A stretch of DNA of 64,000 nucleotides from Stomorhina lunata (GCA_933228675.1 OW121742.1:125961983-126025982); one strand, 5' to 3'. Positions 10,648 through 23,102 are shown, counted from the first letter of the stretch. The notes: generated by a model not told the origin, from the sequence alone. Numbers and translations: made by a program.

Positions 10648-10925
10648 AGGTTAGACCTATCTAAAAACACATACACTAATATTTGCATTCGTGGTAAATT
10701 GCTTTGAAAGCTCTTACATTTTTGTTTTTATATTCTTCATATAATCTAGCAAAAAAATTCTAATTTCGTAGAACTGACTTTGCAAAGACAATTTTACCCA
10801 AGTATGAGCGGGACAAACATAGTTGCAAGTCGCTCATACATAGAGTGTCGGTGTGAAAGCTAAAAAGCTCTTTTTTAAAGGTTTGCATATTGTGCTGTAA
10901 AGCTGGACGGCTCCGCTCCAGATTA
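10648..10925. repeat. Dispersed repeat, copy 2 (related to 6805-7210)
   Basis: Matches copy 1 over most of its length, including the GAGCGGGACAAACATAGTTG block and the terminal AGCTGGACGGCTCCG. Spacing between the last two blocks is about 140 bp shorter than in copy 1, so it may preserve the form without a secondary insertion. Confidence 0.75.
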
Positions 10926-13400
10926 AAAAACTTAATAATTATTTCCAAGCTAACAACAGCTTAAAGCTATTTATCTTTTTAATATATTGTTTAAAGTTGT
11001 AGGCTTAAGCTTTTTTCAACACATCTTCAATCTAAACATTTTAAAAAATTTAATGATAACAAATTTTTTTAAAAGCTTTAATTTAAAATTTTTTCTTAAT
11101 CATATAACTTTCTATTTAAAAAATTTAGAATTTCTTTTACTAGTAATAAAGTTTACTTAAAAGCTTTTTTCAAAACATAAAATTTTTGAAAATGTTATTT
11201 TGAAACAGTTATTAAAAACAGATTTCTAAAAAAGCTTTAATGTAAGCTTTAAAAATGAGAACATGAAAGCTTTAACATAGTTTCAACTAATTTTACTTGA
11301 ATGATTTTTTTATTGATTTTACTAGTGATGAAATTTACTTGAAAGCTTTTCTAAAAATCATAAAAATTTTGACAATTATATTTTTAAACCAAAAAAGCTT
11401 TTAACTTTGGACAATTAAAACTTTAATTTAAAGTTTTTTGTATATACATATTTAAGCTTTTAATGGAATTGAAGTTTGATTAAAAGCTTTCCTCAAAACC
11501 ATTATATTTTTTATAATTGATTTTGAACTAACAAAAGTTTTTAGCTTTAATGATATTATTTAAACTTTTAAGCTTGAGCTTTATTCAATTAATCATCAAT
11601 TCAAACATTTGGAGAAAGTTATTTCAAACAGCTTTCTTTAAGAGCTTTAATTCTGAAATTTTGAAGTCTGCTTAAAAGCTTTTCACATTTTTTATTAAAT
11701 AACTATTATTTTATTATTGTCATAAGCTTTTAAGTAAATTTTTTTTGGAAAATCGTAAAAAAATATTTTCAAAAAGTTTCTTGAAGCTCACTTAAGCTCT
11801 TTACGGAATTTTTTATGATAATTACTTTATTAAATAATTAGTATTTTTTTATTGTCATAAGCTTTTAAATTATTTTTTATTAAATTGTAAAAAAAATATT
11901 TTTAAAAAGTTTCTTTAAACTGACTTAAGCTCTTCACGAGAATTTTAAGATAAAATATTGATCTTGTGACCAATTTAGATATACAAGTTGTACTTTAATA
12001 TGTTTGCTAGGGAAATTCATTAATGCTTTATTGTTGTTACTTCGAAAGCTTTAAGCTATAACTTGCAAATAATGCATTTTTCAAACAAAAAAAAAACAGG
12101 ATTTACAAGAAAAGCTTTTTAAACTGTTAAATAAATAGTATAACAATGTATTCTTAAATTAGCTTTTTTATTCAAAAGCTTTCAGTACATCTACTTTAGT
12201 GCTTAAAAAGCTTTAATTTACATATGGAAAGTAAGTTGTTTAATTATTAAAACACAATTTTAAGACTTAAACAAATCCTTATGTCGAATCTGGGTAGGGT
12301 TCAGAAAACATTGGTTTACTTTTTATACTTTTTTACAGCTTTTAAAACTAATTTCGAAAATTCTTTTATTCTTGTAAAAAACTTCTTAATTCTGCCAATT
12401 ATATAGGTCATATTACAATTCAATTTTTAATGACTATCGATTTAATCTGATGAAACTTTTTATTTTATATTTTCTTTTCAATTCATTGATATCTTATTAA
12501 GTTTTATCACAGAAAAGTTTTTTTGTTCCAAAACTGATAAGTGACCTTTCATTATCATCGTACATTTGATGCCCCAATGTGAAAAGAAAGTTAACTCCCA
12601 AAATTTCCCTTTAATTGTTTAGTTCTTGTAAATAATCCCAGAAGTGAACATAAGGATTATTGCCCTTCGGAAATTTATTTAATATTCATTTATGTTTTCC
12701 AATTAATTATAAGAAAGTTAAAGCAAAAAACAAAAATATGTAGCAATATTACTTAGCAAAAAGTTAACATTTGTTAATGATTTAAGACACTTCGAGCTGG
12801 ATGTAAGGAAATGTTAAGAGGAAACAGAAACAGATGTTAAATGAACTAAAAACTTATGTTAAACATATTCAAAACTTTTTTTTAAACAAACATAAATCCA
12901 ATAATTTTTGGAAGTTTTTGGTAGCAGTAAAGGATGATAAAAATGAGAAGCTTTGTTAACAGTAAAGTCTAAAGAAATGGGAACAAACTATAAATAAATT
13001 CTTAAAAACGTTTTATGAACTATTGAATCCTTAAAATTGGATATAGCTTTAATTTCTAATTTAATGAATCAAATTAAAACTGTGTTATATAATTCCTTAT
13101 CATTTTACTTATAACAATAACTATACAAATTTTAATTTTATTTTTTTTTCTTCTTGCATGACCAATATTTCGTATTTTAATCTCGATTTTCTAGTTTCTT
13201 ATATTTTCTTGTTAAACTCGTAAGTATAGAATATTATTCTTAAAAAAAAATATTAAAGAAAATTTCTAACTAAAGTAATTTATTCTATAAGTGTGTATAT
13301 ATCTAAGACCTAACAAAATTGTATATATAAAATGTAATAAATTAAATTATAGCCAGATATTTAGATACAAAACTAAAAAAAAAAAAAGAAAATAAATTAA
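10926..13400. other. Non-coding AT-rich sequence, AAGCTT-rich up to about 12240
   Basis: The AAAAGCTTTT-type motif recurs many times between 10930 and 12240 and then stops. From 12240 to 13400 the sequence is plain AT-rich with poly-A and poly-T runs. No gene, RNA gene or transposon protein was recognised. Confidence 0.55.
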
Positions 13401-13426
13401 AAAAATTGTTGTCGGTCTAGGCCGAT

Positions 13427-13548
13427 CATATGATACCCTAAACCACTGTCTTATAGTGATAACAGGACTCACAAGTTTTATCAAAATCATATGATACCCT
13501 AAACCACTGTCTTATAGTGATAACAGGACTCACAAGTTTTATCAAAAT
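13427..13548. repeat. Tandem duplication, 2 x 61 bp
   Basis: Two identical 61-bp copies start with CATATGATACCCTAAACCAC. The sequence just before (GTCGGTCTAGGCCGATCATA) resembles the terminus of the dispersed elements at 41905 and 63830 (CCCGACCATACGATACCC), so this is probably a duplicated, diverged end of that family. Confidence 0.85.
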
Positions 13549-13909
13549 AGTTTCAAAGTTTTATCTTCCGGTTGAGGTATTTTGAGTCTGTCCAGGTTCC
13601 TATAAGGGATGCTCCCTTTCCCGATTTCAAATACAAAGGTTTCTAAATACCTTAAAACAAAATTTTCTAGCTATGAGGTATCGACTTACTGATTTCACCA
13701 TCAACAAGACTACAAGCAGATGCGATAAATATGTTAGCTCTGGGTAGCTTAAATACAATTATACGGATTTCAATCATGTTTCCCTCGCCTAACTGCAAAT
13801 ATACAAATTGGAAAGTGGATAGTAGAGATATAAAAGGTGTTAAAAAGGAGCTATAAGATAGAGCTTTACGTTATTTAACACAGAAATTGCACATCATGTC
13901 TATTATTAA

Positions 13910-14440
13910 AATAGTGAACTTGCGCCATCTGTTGTTAGGTAGACTTATTTAGCCTTATTAGGAGTATTGCAGTCGTTTCGTACTATATTAAAGAAATTGT
14001 GTTGATGTTTTCATTAATCTTTTGCAATGTTGGACAAAGTCTCTCTAATTTTATATTTTGCTAGGGGTAGCAAAATACAAAATAAGAGAGAATCAGAAAG
14101 ACTTTGCCCAACATTGATCTAGGGCTATACTATCATAGTCAAAAGCTGACTATTTAAGCTTTTTGCTCTACAGCCAATTTTATTTATTTTACATCGACGG
14201 CGTGTTAATGTTTTAGGGCTAACCGACAATGGAGATGCTGTGGTAGTTATTAATTTTAAAATTAATAATAGAAGTTAGTTATTACAGAAATTGATGTTTG
14301 AGGTGACTGAGGCTCGAACCCAATAATTGCAGAAATTGATGTTTGCCGTAAATGAGGCTCGAACCCAGGCAGAATATGATATTTTATGATTAGTAGTCGA
14401 TGTGCTAACCAACTTATCTGCAGCTCAATCAAATGAGATA
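13910..14440 (-). mobile_element. tRNA-derived SINE, copy 1, interrupted by an insertion
   Basis: On the minus strand a tRNA-like head lies at about 14440-14270. It has a degenerate A box (around 14400-14420) and the B box GGGTTCGAGCC present twice, 45 bp apart (14356-14366 and 14311-14321). The body continues through 14245-14160 and the tail (GCGCCATCTGTTGTTAGGTA) lies at about 13922. The same head, body and tail order is seen in the copy at 27062-27292, and part of the body at 56370-56430. Between body and tail, 199 bp (13952-14150) are inserted and flanked by TATTTA. Pol III transcription is expected for the family but is not shown here. Confidence 0.7.
13946..14156. mobile_element. 199-bp foldback insertion in the SINE, TATTTA target duplication
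   Basis: TATTTA occurs at 13946-13951 and 14151-14156, where the uninterrupted SINE copy at 27.1 kb has a single TTATTTAAG. The inserted DNA contains a hairpin (14025-14116). Its arms CAATGTTGGACAAAGTC... and ...GACTTTGCCCAACATTG pair over about 38 bp with one bulge of roughly 11 nt and a 4-nt GGGG loop. The insertion could be a MITE or a hairpin-RNA gene. Confidence 0.6.
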
Positions 14441-14459
14441 CATGCCCTGGCTCTAGGTC

Positions 14460-14700
14460 GACTAAATACAATACAAAGAAACAAATTCTAAGACTCTCTG
14501 TTGACTAACAAGTCGATGTTACGAAATACTTATCCGATCGGTTAACATTAGGCCTACAATTGGACAAGATAGTTGTAGTGGCTCAAAATCTTTGGCTATA
14601 AGGAATAAGTGATTAAGTCTGATTTTTTGTTCTGCTGAAAGAAATTTTAAGTTTTAAAGTAAATTTAAAAAAAAGATTGTAAAACAAAAAGAAAGTGGAG
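14460..14700. other. Short unique non-coding stretch
   Basis: No gene or repeat was recognised before the minisatellite that begins near 14707. Confidence 0.45.
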
Positions 14701-14706
14701 TTTTTC

Positions 14707-17035
14707 ATATTAAAAATTTTTCTGTTGAAATTTTTTACATTGAAAATTTTTCTATAGAAATTTTTTATATTAAAACTTTTTTAACATAAATTAAATTATA
14801 TAAAATATAAATTATATAAAATGAATCTGTAGAAATTTTTTATATCAAAAATTGTTTTTAGAAATTTTTTATATAAAAAAATTTTGTATAGAAAATTTTT
14901 TCCATAGAAATTTTTTATATTGAAAACTTTTCTGTTGAAATATTTTATATTAAAAATTTTTCCATAGAAATTTTTTATATTAAATTTTTTCTACAGAAAT
15001 TTTTACATTGATAATTTTTTATATTAAAAACTTTTCTATATAAATTTTTTATATTAAAAATTTTCCATAGAATTTTTTATATTGAATATTTTTCTGTTGG
15101 AGTTTTTTATATTGAAAATTTTTCTATAGAAATTTTTTATATTAAGCATTTTTTATAGAAATTTTTTTGTTTAAATTTTTTCGATAGAAAATTTTGATAT
15201 TGAAAATTTTTGTGTAGAAATTTTATACAGAAATTTTTTATATTAAAAAATTTTTATATTGAAAATTTTTCTATCGAATTTTTGATATTGAAAATTTTTC
15301 TGTTGAAATTTTTTATAGTGAACATTTTTCTATAGGAATTATTTATATTAAAAATTTTTTATAGACATTTTTTTATTAAAAATTTTTCGATAGAAAATTT
15401 TTATATTGAAAATTTTTCTATAGAAATTTTTTATATAAGAAAATTTTCTATAGAATTTTTTTTTATTAAAAATTTTTATATTGAAAATTCTCTGTAGAAA
15501 TTTTTTATATTAAAAATTTTTTTATAGAAAATTTTTATATTAAAAATGTTTCCATAGAAATTTTTATATTGAAAATTTTTCTATTGAAATTTTTGATATT
15601 GAAAATTTTTCTGTTGAAATTTTTTATATTAAAATTTTTCTATAGAAATTTTTTATATTAAGCATTTTTTATAGAATTTTTTTTATTTAAAATTTTTCGA
15701 CAGAAAATTTTTATATTGAAAATTTTTGTGTAGAAATTTTTTATATTAAAAATTTTCTATAGAAATTTTTTATATCAAAAATGTTTCCATAGAAATTTTT
15801 ATATTGAAATTTTTGATATTGAAAATTTTTCTGCTGAAATTTTTTATATTGAAAATTTTTCTATGGAAATTTTTTATAAAAAATTTGCTTAATATATTAA
15901 GCATTTTTTATAGAAATTTTTTTGTTTAAATTTTTTCGATAGAAAATTTTTATATTGAAAATTTTTGTGTAGAAATTTTATACAGGAATTTTTTATATTA
16001 AAAAATTTTTATATTGAAAATTTTTCTATTGAATTTTTGATATTGAAAATTTTTCTGTTGAAATTTTTTATAGTGAACATTTTTCTATAGGAATTATTTA
16101 TATTAAAAATTTTTTATAGACATTTTTTTATTAAAAATTTTTCGATAGAAAATTTTTATATTGAAAATTTTTCTATAGAAATTTTTTATATAAAAAAATT
16201 TTCTATAGAAATTTTTTTTATTAAAAATTTTTATATTGAAAATTCTCTGTAGAACTTTTTTATATCAAAAATTTTTTATAGAAAATTTTTATATTAAAAA
16301 TGTTTCCATAGAAATTTTTATATTGAAAATTTTTCTATTGAAAATTTTTCTGTTGAAAATTTTTATATTAAAATTTTTCTATAGAAATTTTTTATATTAA
16401 GCATTTTTTATAGAATTTTTTTTATTTAAAATTTTTCGATTGAAAATTTTTATATTGAAAATTTTTGTGTAGAAATTTTTTATATTAAAAATTTTCTATA
16501 GAAATTTTTTATATTAAAAATGTTTCCATAGAAATTTTTATATTGAAAATTTTTCTATTAAAATTTTTGATATTGAAAATTTTTCTGTTGAAATTTTTTA
16601 TATTGAAAATTTTTTTATAGAAATTTTTTATATAAAAATGTTTTATAGAATTTTTTTATTAAAAATTTTTATATTGAAAATTTTCTGTAGAAATTTTTGA
16701 TTTTAAAAATTTTTTATGAAATTTTTTTATGAAATTTTTTATTTAAATAGAAAAAATTTTTATAGAAATATTTTATATTAAAAATTTTCTATAGAAAATT
16801 TTTATATTGAAAATTTTTTCTATAGAAATTTTTTATATTGAAAATTTTTCTATAGAAATTTTTTATATTACAAATTTTTCTGTAAAAAATTTTTATATTG
16901 AAAATTTTTCTGTAGAAATTTTTTATGTTAAAAATTTTTCTATAAAAATTTTTTATATTAAAGACTTTTCTATAGAAATTTTTTATGTTAAAAATGTTTC
17001 CATAGAAATTTTTTTATTTTAAAAATGTTGTCATA
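14707..17035. repeat. 30-bp minisatellite, CTATAG core with TTATATTGA spacer, higher-order copy
   Basis: Degenerate 30-bp units combine TTTTTCTATAGAAATTTTTT with TATATTGAAAA or TATATTAAAAA. A longer pattern of variant units starting at ATTAAGCATTTTTTATAGAA (about 15141) recurs at about 15896. This is a higher-order duplication of roughly 755 bp inside the array. Short stretches stay open by chance because 30 is a multiple of three (for example 16807-17022), and these are not genes. Confidence 0.92.
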
Positions 17036-18530
17036 GAAAGAATTTGTGAGGTATTGTAAACTTAACTGCTTAAGTAAACAAAGACTAAATAGGAATTATG
17101 TCTGAAATTAAACAAAAAGTATGGAGATAGCAAAAATGAAAAAAAGGGATATTACAAAAAGAAATTAGAGTTGTAGGGAAATAAAAATTGAAAAATTTGT
17201 TATCGCCGGTAGCACTTATAATGACACAATGCTATTCGAACTTTTAGTCTGAGAAGAAGATTAAGAAAAACCAAAGCATTGATGGACTTACGGATAAACG
17301 GTTTTCGATTTTTGACTCTGATTTAAATTTAAGATCTTCTTTAAATTTTATTTGAAGTGAATAAAAGACCGACTATTTAGAAAATTTTATCAAACAATCA
17401 GTAAAATCGAAAAATCGTAATGAGGTCAAACATAACTTTCAGTGTGCGGGCAGACGGACATCATTATATGGACTCCAAGTCCAATATATTAGAGGCCGGC
17501 TTTTAGAGCTCTCAATATATTGATTTTATCAATATAAAACAATTTACCAAATCATCAAATGTCTTAAGCAACACTTGAACAGCATGACCTTCTCCATCAG
17601 AGCTGGTGTAGGGTATCAAAAACTAATTAAGTTCTACCTAATACTTATACATAGTTATTTATATTTATGAAACTATAAAAACTAATGTTTAAATATTTTA
17701 CCTTTATTTCATACCCTATAACCTCCCTCCATATCTTACGCAAAAAGCTTGGCAAAGTTTGCCAGGATAAAAAAATAAATAACAAAGTAAATACCTTAAC
17801 CACACCTTAACAAATTCTTATCTTTCATTACTTATCTAATAAGGCTAAAACACATACAATCATCATCCAACACATTTTCTCACAAAAGGAAGTCCTTTAG
17901 TCCTTTAACTAGAGCATATCTATGAAACAACAAAAACCAATACATGTAAACAAAAATGAGTATGTCTATCCTCTACTTATGTACTATATCCTTTTTAGTT
18001 AAGTGTCCAAAATGCTAATCAGTAAATTAAATAAGAAGCTAAAACAGCCAAAAAGAAAATCAGCAAAAACAACAACAAAAAAGAAAATGTTTAAGCAGAA
18101 AAAAAGAAAATTAATAAGAAAAAAGAAAACTATTATAATAAATACTTATACTCGTACTATAATATTTGTTCTTTTCCATACCAGAAACATATGCTTAGAA
18201 AATAATAATGATAATAATAATAAATGAAAATGATTATGGGATTTTATACAATCCATAAAACAATGTAAGATTTTGACTTGTTTTTCTTTTACCATCTTCC
18301 CGTATCCCCCAATCACCCTAACTCTTAACTCAGTTTTCAATTTTGTTCAATGGCAGAAGTTTCAGATAAATTCTAGAAATAGCAAAGACAAATAGTGATT
18401 AGCTTGTATTGCAAACAAAAGGCCAGTGAGGAATAATCAGAGGCACAAGCAGCATAAGCAACAGTGGGACCATATATAAAATTTATACCACAAAATGCTC
18501 ACTTTTTTAAAGAAAGCCTGGTGTAAAAAC
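17036..18530. other. Non-coding; degenerate dispersed repeat near 17410-17640
   Basis: A segment with GCGGGCAGACGGACAT (about 17447) and GGTGTAGGGTAT (17605-17616) resembles the dispersed element seen at 41905 and 63150, much diverged. The Lys-rich frame at 18003-18227 is A-rich simple sequence. No gene is supported. Confidence 0.5.
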
Positions 18531-18540
18531 CCTTCGCCCA

Positions 18541-19800
18541 CTTTATCTATAGAAAAATCCACTTTTTCTATAGAAAAATCCACTTTTTCTATAGAAAAAT
18601 CCACTTTTTCTATAGAAAAATCCACTTTTTCTATAGAAAAATACACTTTTTCTATAGAAAAATCCACTTTTTCTATAGAAAAATCCACTTTTTCTATAGA
18701 AAAATCCACTTTTTCTATAGAAAAATCCACTTTTTCTATAGAAAAATCCACTTTTTCTATAGAAAAATCCACTTTTTCTATAGAAAAATCCACTTTTTCT
18801 ATAGAAAAATCCACTTTTTCTATAGAAAAATCCACTTTTTCTATAGAAAAATCCACTTTTTCTATAGAAAAATCCACTTTTTCTATAGAAAAATCCACTT
18901 TTTCTATAGAAAAATCCACTTTTTCTATAGAAAAATCCACTTTTTCTATAGAAAAATCCACTTTTTCTATAGAAAAATCCACTTTTTCTATAGAAAAATC
19001 CACTTTTTCTATAGAAAAATCCACTTTTTCTATAGAAAAATCCACTTTTTCTATAGAAAAATCCACTTTTTCTATAGAAAAATCCACTTTTTCTATAGAA
19101 AAATCCACTTTTTCTATAGAAAAATCCACTTTTTCTATAGAAAAATCCACTTTTTCTATAGAAAAATCCACTTTTTCTATAGAAAAATCCACTTTTTCTA
19201 TAGAAAAATCCACTTTTTCTATAGAAAAATCCACTTTTTCTATAGAAAAATCCACTTTTTCTATAGAAAAATCCACTTTTTCTATAGAAAAATCCACTTT
19301 TTCTATAGAAAAATCCACTTTTTCTATAGAAAAATCCACTTTTTCTATAGAAAAATCCACTTTTTCTATAGAAAAATCCACTTTTTCTATAGAAAAATCC
19401 ACTTTTTCTATAGAAAAATCCACTTTTTCTATAGAAAAATCCACTTTTTCTATAGAAAAATCCACTTTTTCTATAGAAAAATCCACTTTTTCTATAGAAA
19501 AATCCACTTTTTCTATAGAAAAATCCACTTTTTCTATAGAAAAATCCACTTTTTCTATAGAAAAATCCACTTTTTCTATAGAAAAATCCACTTTTTCTAT
19601 AGAAAAATCCACTTTTTCTATAGAAAAATCCACTTTTTCTATAGAAAAATCTACTTTTTCTATAGAAAAATCCACTTTTTCTATAGAAAATCCACTTTTT
19701 CTATAGAAAAATCCACTTTTTCTATAGAAAAATCCACATTTTCTATAGAAAAATCCACTGTCGCGCACTTTTTTATAAAAACTCCTACTGTCCTCACTTT
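18541..19800. repeat. 21-bp minisatellite, CTATAG core with TCCAC spacer (about 57 copies)
   Basis: Almost identical 21-bp units CTATAGAAAAATCCACTTTT(T) run for 1.2 kb. Because the period is seven codons, both strands stay open: 403 codons on plus (repeat FSIEKST) and 443 on minus (repeat VDFSIEK). The frames have no unique N-terminal domain, no splice context and perfect DNA-level repetition, so they are by-products of the array. The homogeneity points to recent amplification or active homogenisation, in contrast to the decayed arrays at 14.7 and 20.4 kb. Confidence 0.97.
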
Positions 19801-20405
19801 TTCTATAGAAACTATTATTTTTCTGTATTCTTGCTAAGTTTTACCCCACTGTGTCTCACCCTTTCCAAAACAGTTTCATTGGTTTCCTCTCTCAAACATT
19901 AGAATCTAAATTATTAGTTTAGCTTCTATTATTTGAGATCTGACATCCTACAAATGAAATTTCCAAGAAATGAAAAGGTAAGTAGATCTTAGATAACAAA
20001 AAGTATTAAATATACAAAATCAAATAGAAATAAAATAGATAAAAATACTTAATTATAAAACAAAACAAATAACAAATTAAACTTTAATAACAAACAAAAA
20101 CTAATCAAGTGAGATAATCGAAATTGGTTATGATAAAAGGTAATTTTAAAATTAAACCTTTTCGAAATGCACGTGTTTCAAGAACTTAGACACTGACGAG
20201 GAATCCTAAAAACTTAACCAATTGAAAAAGGCAATAACAAAATAAATGATACAATTAATTTAAATCAAATATTTGCAAACTAAAATGAAAATTCATGAAT
20301 ATACTTTAAGTTTTAAGGTAACAGAGTTTCTTAATGCAAAATAGACAATGATCCCATAGTAGTCTAAAAAAAGTTACTATAGAAACATGTAGAAAACTTA
20401 CTGTC
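19801..20405. other. Spacer between two minisatellites
   Basis: AT-rich, with no recognisable gene. The string TACTGTCGCCCACTTTTTTT near 20400 echoes the edge of the 21-bp array (about 19760-19790). Confidence 0.45.
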
Positions 20406-22560
20406 GCCCACTTTTTTTTATAGAAAAACTTATATTGAAAACTTTTAAAAAAATTTTTTTTTATATTAAAAACGTTTCCATAGAAATTTTTTCTATAGAA
20501 AATTTTTTTATAGAAATTTTTTATATTGAAAATTTTTCTATAAAAATTTAACATATTGAAAATTTTTTTTTAGAAATTTTTTATATTGAAAAATTTTCTA
20601 TAGAAATTTTTAAATAGAAAATATATATTTTTTAAATAGGAAATTTGTCTATTTTTTTTTTTTAATTTTCTATAGAAATTTTTTAAATAGAATTTTTTTC
20701 TATAGAAAACTATTTTATAGAAATTTTTTATATTATAAACTTTTCTATAGAAGTTTTTATATTGAAAATTTTTCTATAGAAAATTTTTCTACATAAATTT
20801 TTTTATAAATTTTCTATATAAAAATTTCTATATAGAAAATTTATAAAAAAATTTCTATAAAAATACTGTTCAATATAAAAAATTTCTATATAAAATTTTT
20901 TTAAAGAATTTTTTATATTGAAAATTTTTCTATAGAAATTTTTTATATAGACATTTTTTTATAGAATTTTTTTATAATGAACATTTTTCTATAGAAATTT
21001 TTTTATATTAATGTTTTCTTTAGAAATTTATCATATTAAAAATTTTTCCATAGAATTTTTTTTTTATTGAATATTTATCTATAGAAATTTTTTATATAGA
21101 AAATTTTTCTATAGAAATTTTTTTTAGAAATTTTTCATATTGAAAATTTTTCTTTAGAAATTTTTTGTATCGAAAATTTTTCAATAGAAATTTTTTTATT
21201 GAAAATTTTTCTTTAGAAATTTTTTATATGGAAATTTTTTCTATAGAAATTTTTTAGATAAAAAATTTTTCTTCAAAAATTTTTAATAGAAAATTTTTCT
21301 ATAGAAATTTTTTATAGTTTTCTTTAGAAATTAATCATTTTGAAAATTTTTCTATAGAAATTTTTTTATAGAAATTTTTTATATTGAAAATTTTTCTATA
21401 GAAATTTTGTAAATAGAAAATCTTTTTATGGAAATTTTTTATATTGAAAATTTTTCTATAAAAATTTTTATATAGAAAATTTTTCTATAGAAATTCTTTA
21501 TATTCAAAATTTTTCTATAGATATTGTTATATTGAAAAATTTTCTATACAAATTTCTAATACTAAAAAAATTTCTTTAAAAATTTTTTGCATTGAAAATT
21601 TTTCTGTAGAAATTTTTTGTACTAAAAATATTTTTCCATAGAAGTTTTTTATATTAAAAATGTTTCCATAGAAATTGTTTATTCTGAAAAATTTTCCATA
21701 GAAATTTTTATACTGAAAATTTTTGTATAAAAATTTTTATATTGAACATTTTTCTGTAGAAATTTTTTGCATTGAAACTTTTTCTTCAAAATTTTTTAAT
21801 ATTAAAAAATTTTCTGTAGAAAGTATTTATATTCAAAATTTTTCTGTAAAAAATTTTTATATAAAAAATTTTTTTTAGAAGATTTTTATATTAACAATTT
21901 TTTTATAGAATTTTTTTATTTAAAATTTGTCTATAGAAATTTTGTATATTAAAAATTTTTCTGTAGAAATTTTTTTATACAAAAAATTTTTCTGTAGAAG
22001 TTTTTTTATATTAAAAATGTTTCTATAGAAATTTTTTATATTAAAAATTTTTCGATAAAAATTTTTTACATGAAACATTTTTCTGTAGAAATTTTTTATA
22101 TTAAAAATTTATTTTATATAAATTTTTATATTGGGAAATTTTTATACTAAAATTTCTTTTATAGAAATTTTTATATTAAAAATTTTTCTAAAGAAATTTG
22201 TATATAGAAAATTTTCTATAGAAATATATTAAATTAAAAATTTTTCTAGAAATATTTTATATAGAAAATTTTTTAATAGAAAACTTTTATTGAAAATTTT
22301 TCTATAGATTGTTTTTATTACAAATTTTTCTATAAACATTTTTTATATTGTTTTTGTTTTTAGAAATTTTTCTAAACAAATTTTTTAAAAAAATTTGTTT
22401 TATTAAATATTTTTCTATAGACTTTTTTATATTGAAACTTTTTCTATAGAAATTTTTTATGTAAAAAATTTTTCTATAGAAATTTTTATATTTAAAATTT
22501 TTTTCTAGAAATTTTTTCTATTGAAAATTATTTTATAGAATATTTTTTCTATAGAAATAC
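20406..22560. repeat. Degenerate about 30-bp CTATAG-core minisatellite
   Basis: Diverged units of TTTTTCTATAGAAATTTTTT plus TATATTGAAAA or TATAGAAAA spacers, with many mutated cores (TTTAG, CTGTAG, CATAG). It is the oldest-looking array of the CTATAG family in this half of the window. Confidence 0.88.
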
Positions 22561-23102
22561 TTGCTTACACCCCCTTTTTTAAACAAAAACCTCTTGCCGC
22601 CTACATTTCTTTAATAAAAAAAATAACAATTAAGGTTTCACTTCTTATAGAAAACATCTCTTCGCTTACCCCTTGTTATAACTGTTAAGACCCTCTGCCT
22701 AATATTTTAACCTGATAAATCTTGAGTTTTATAATTTATCTGATGGCTCGTCAAATATTATTAATTTTTAAACCAAATAAAACTTTTAATTCCCCCAATT
22801 GTAAACTATAAATGTTTAAATATCTTATCAATAAATTATTAAAAATGGAAACATTGTTCTTTTTCAAAGTCATTCAAAAATTGCGTTACGAGTCCACTAA
22901 GACAAAGAATTGTGAAAATGTCTCGTTTAACACGTGATGATGTATGGCCAATTGATTAGGAGCTATACAAGCAGTTTTGCAGAATATTTTTAATATAAAA
23001 AGTTATTTAATTCTAAGAGATAAAATTTCTTTCTATTTTTACTTATCAGTTAAACTATTAGATTAATTCTGAATTGAGGGCTTGTTCTTTTAAAATTTGG
23101 AC
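22561..23102. other. 5' flank of the plus-strand nuclease gene
   Basis: No gene was recognised. Around 22925-22960 the pattern TTTAACACGTGATGATG...GGCCAAT resembles the 3' flank of the minus-strand nuclease gene (TTAAACGTGATG...GAGCCAAT, minus strand near 27665-27710). It may be residue of an older tandem gene arrangement. Confidence 0.4.

Noticed and set aside
13672..13797. Possible minus-strand terminal exon after an acceptor TTGTATATTTGCAG
   Set aside because: About 40 codons are open after the acceptor, which looks like that of the nested tetraspan gene. No upstream exon or protein similarity could be found, so it may be chance.
18437..19768. Long open frames of 443 codons (minus) and 403 codons (plus)
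   Set aside because: They consist of a perfect 21-bp DNA repeat read in frame, with the same sequence open on both strands, and have no unique domain or gene context.
18541..19800. CRISPR-like appearance of short regular repeats
   Set aside because: Units are tandem without variable spacers, and the surrounding genes are eukaryotic with introns.
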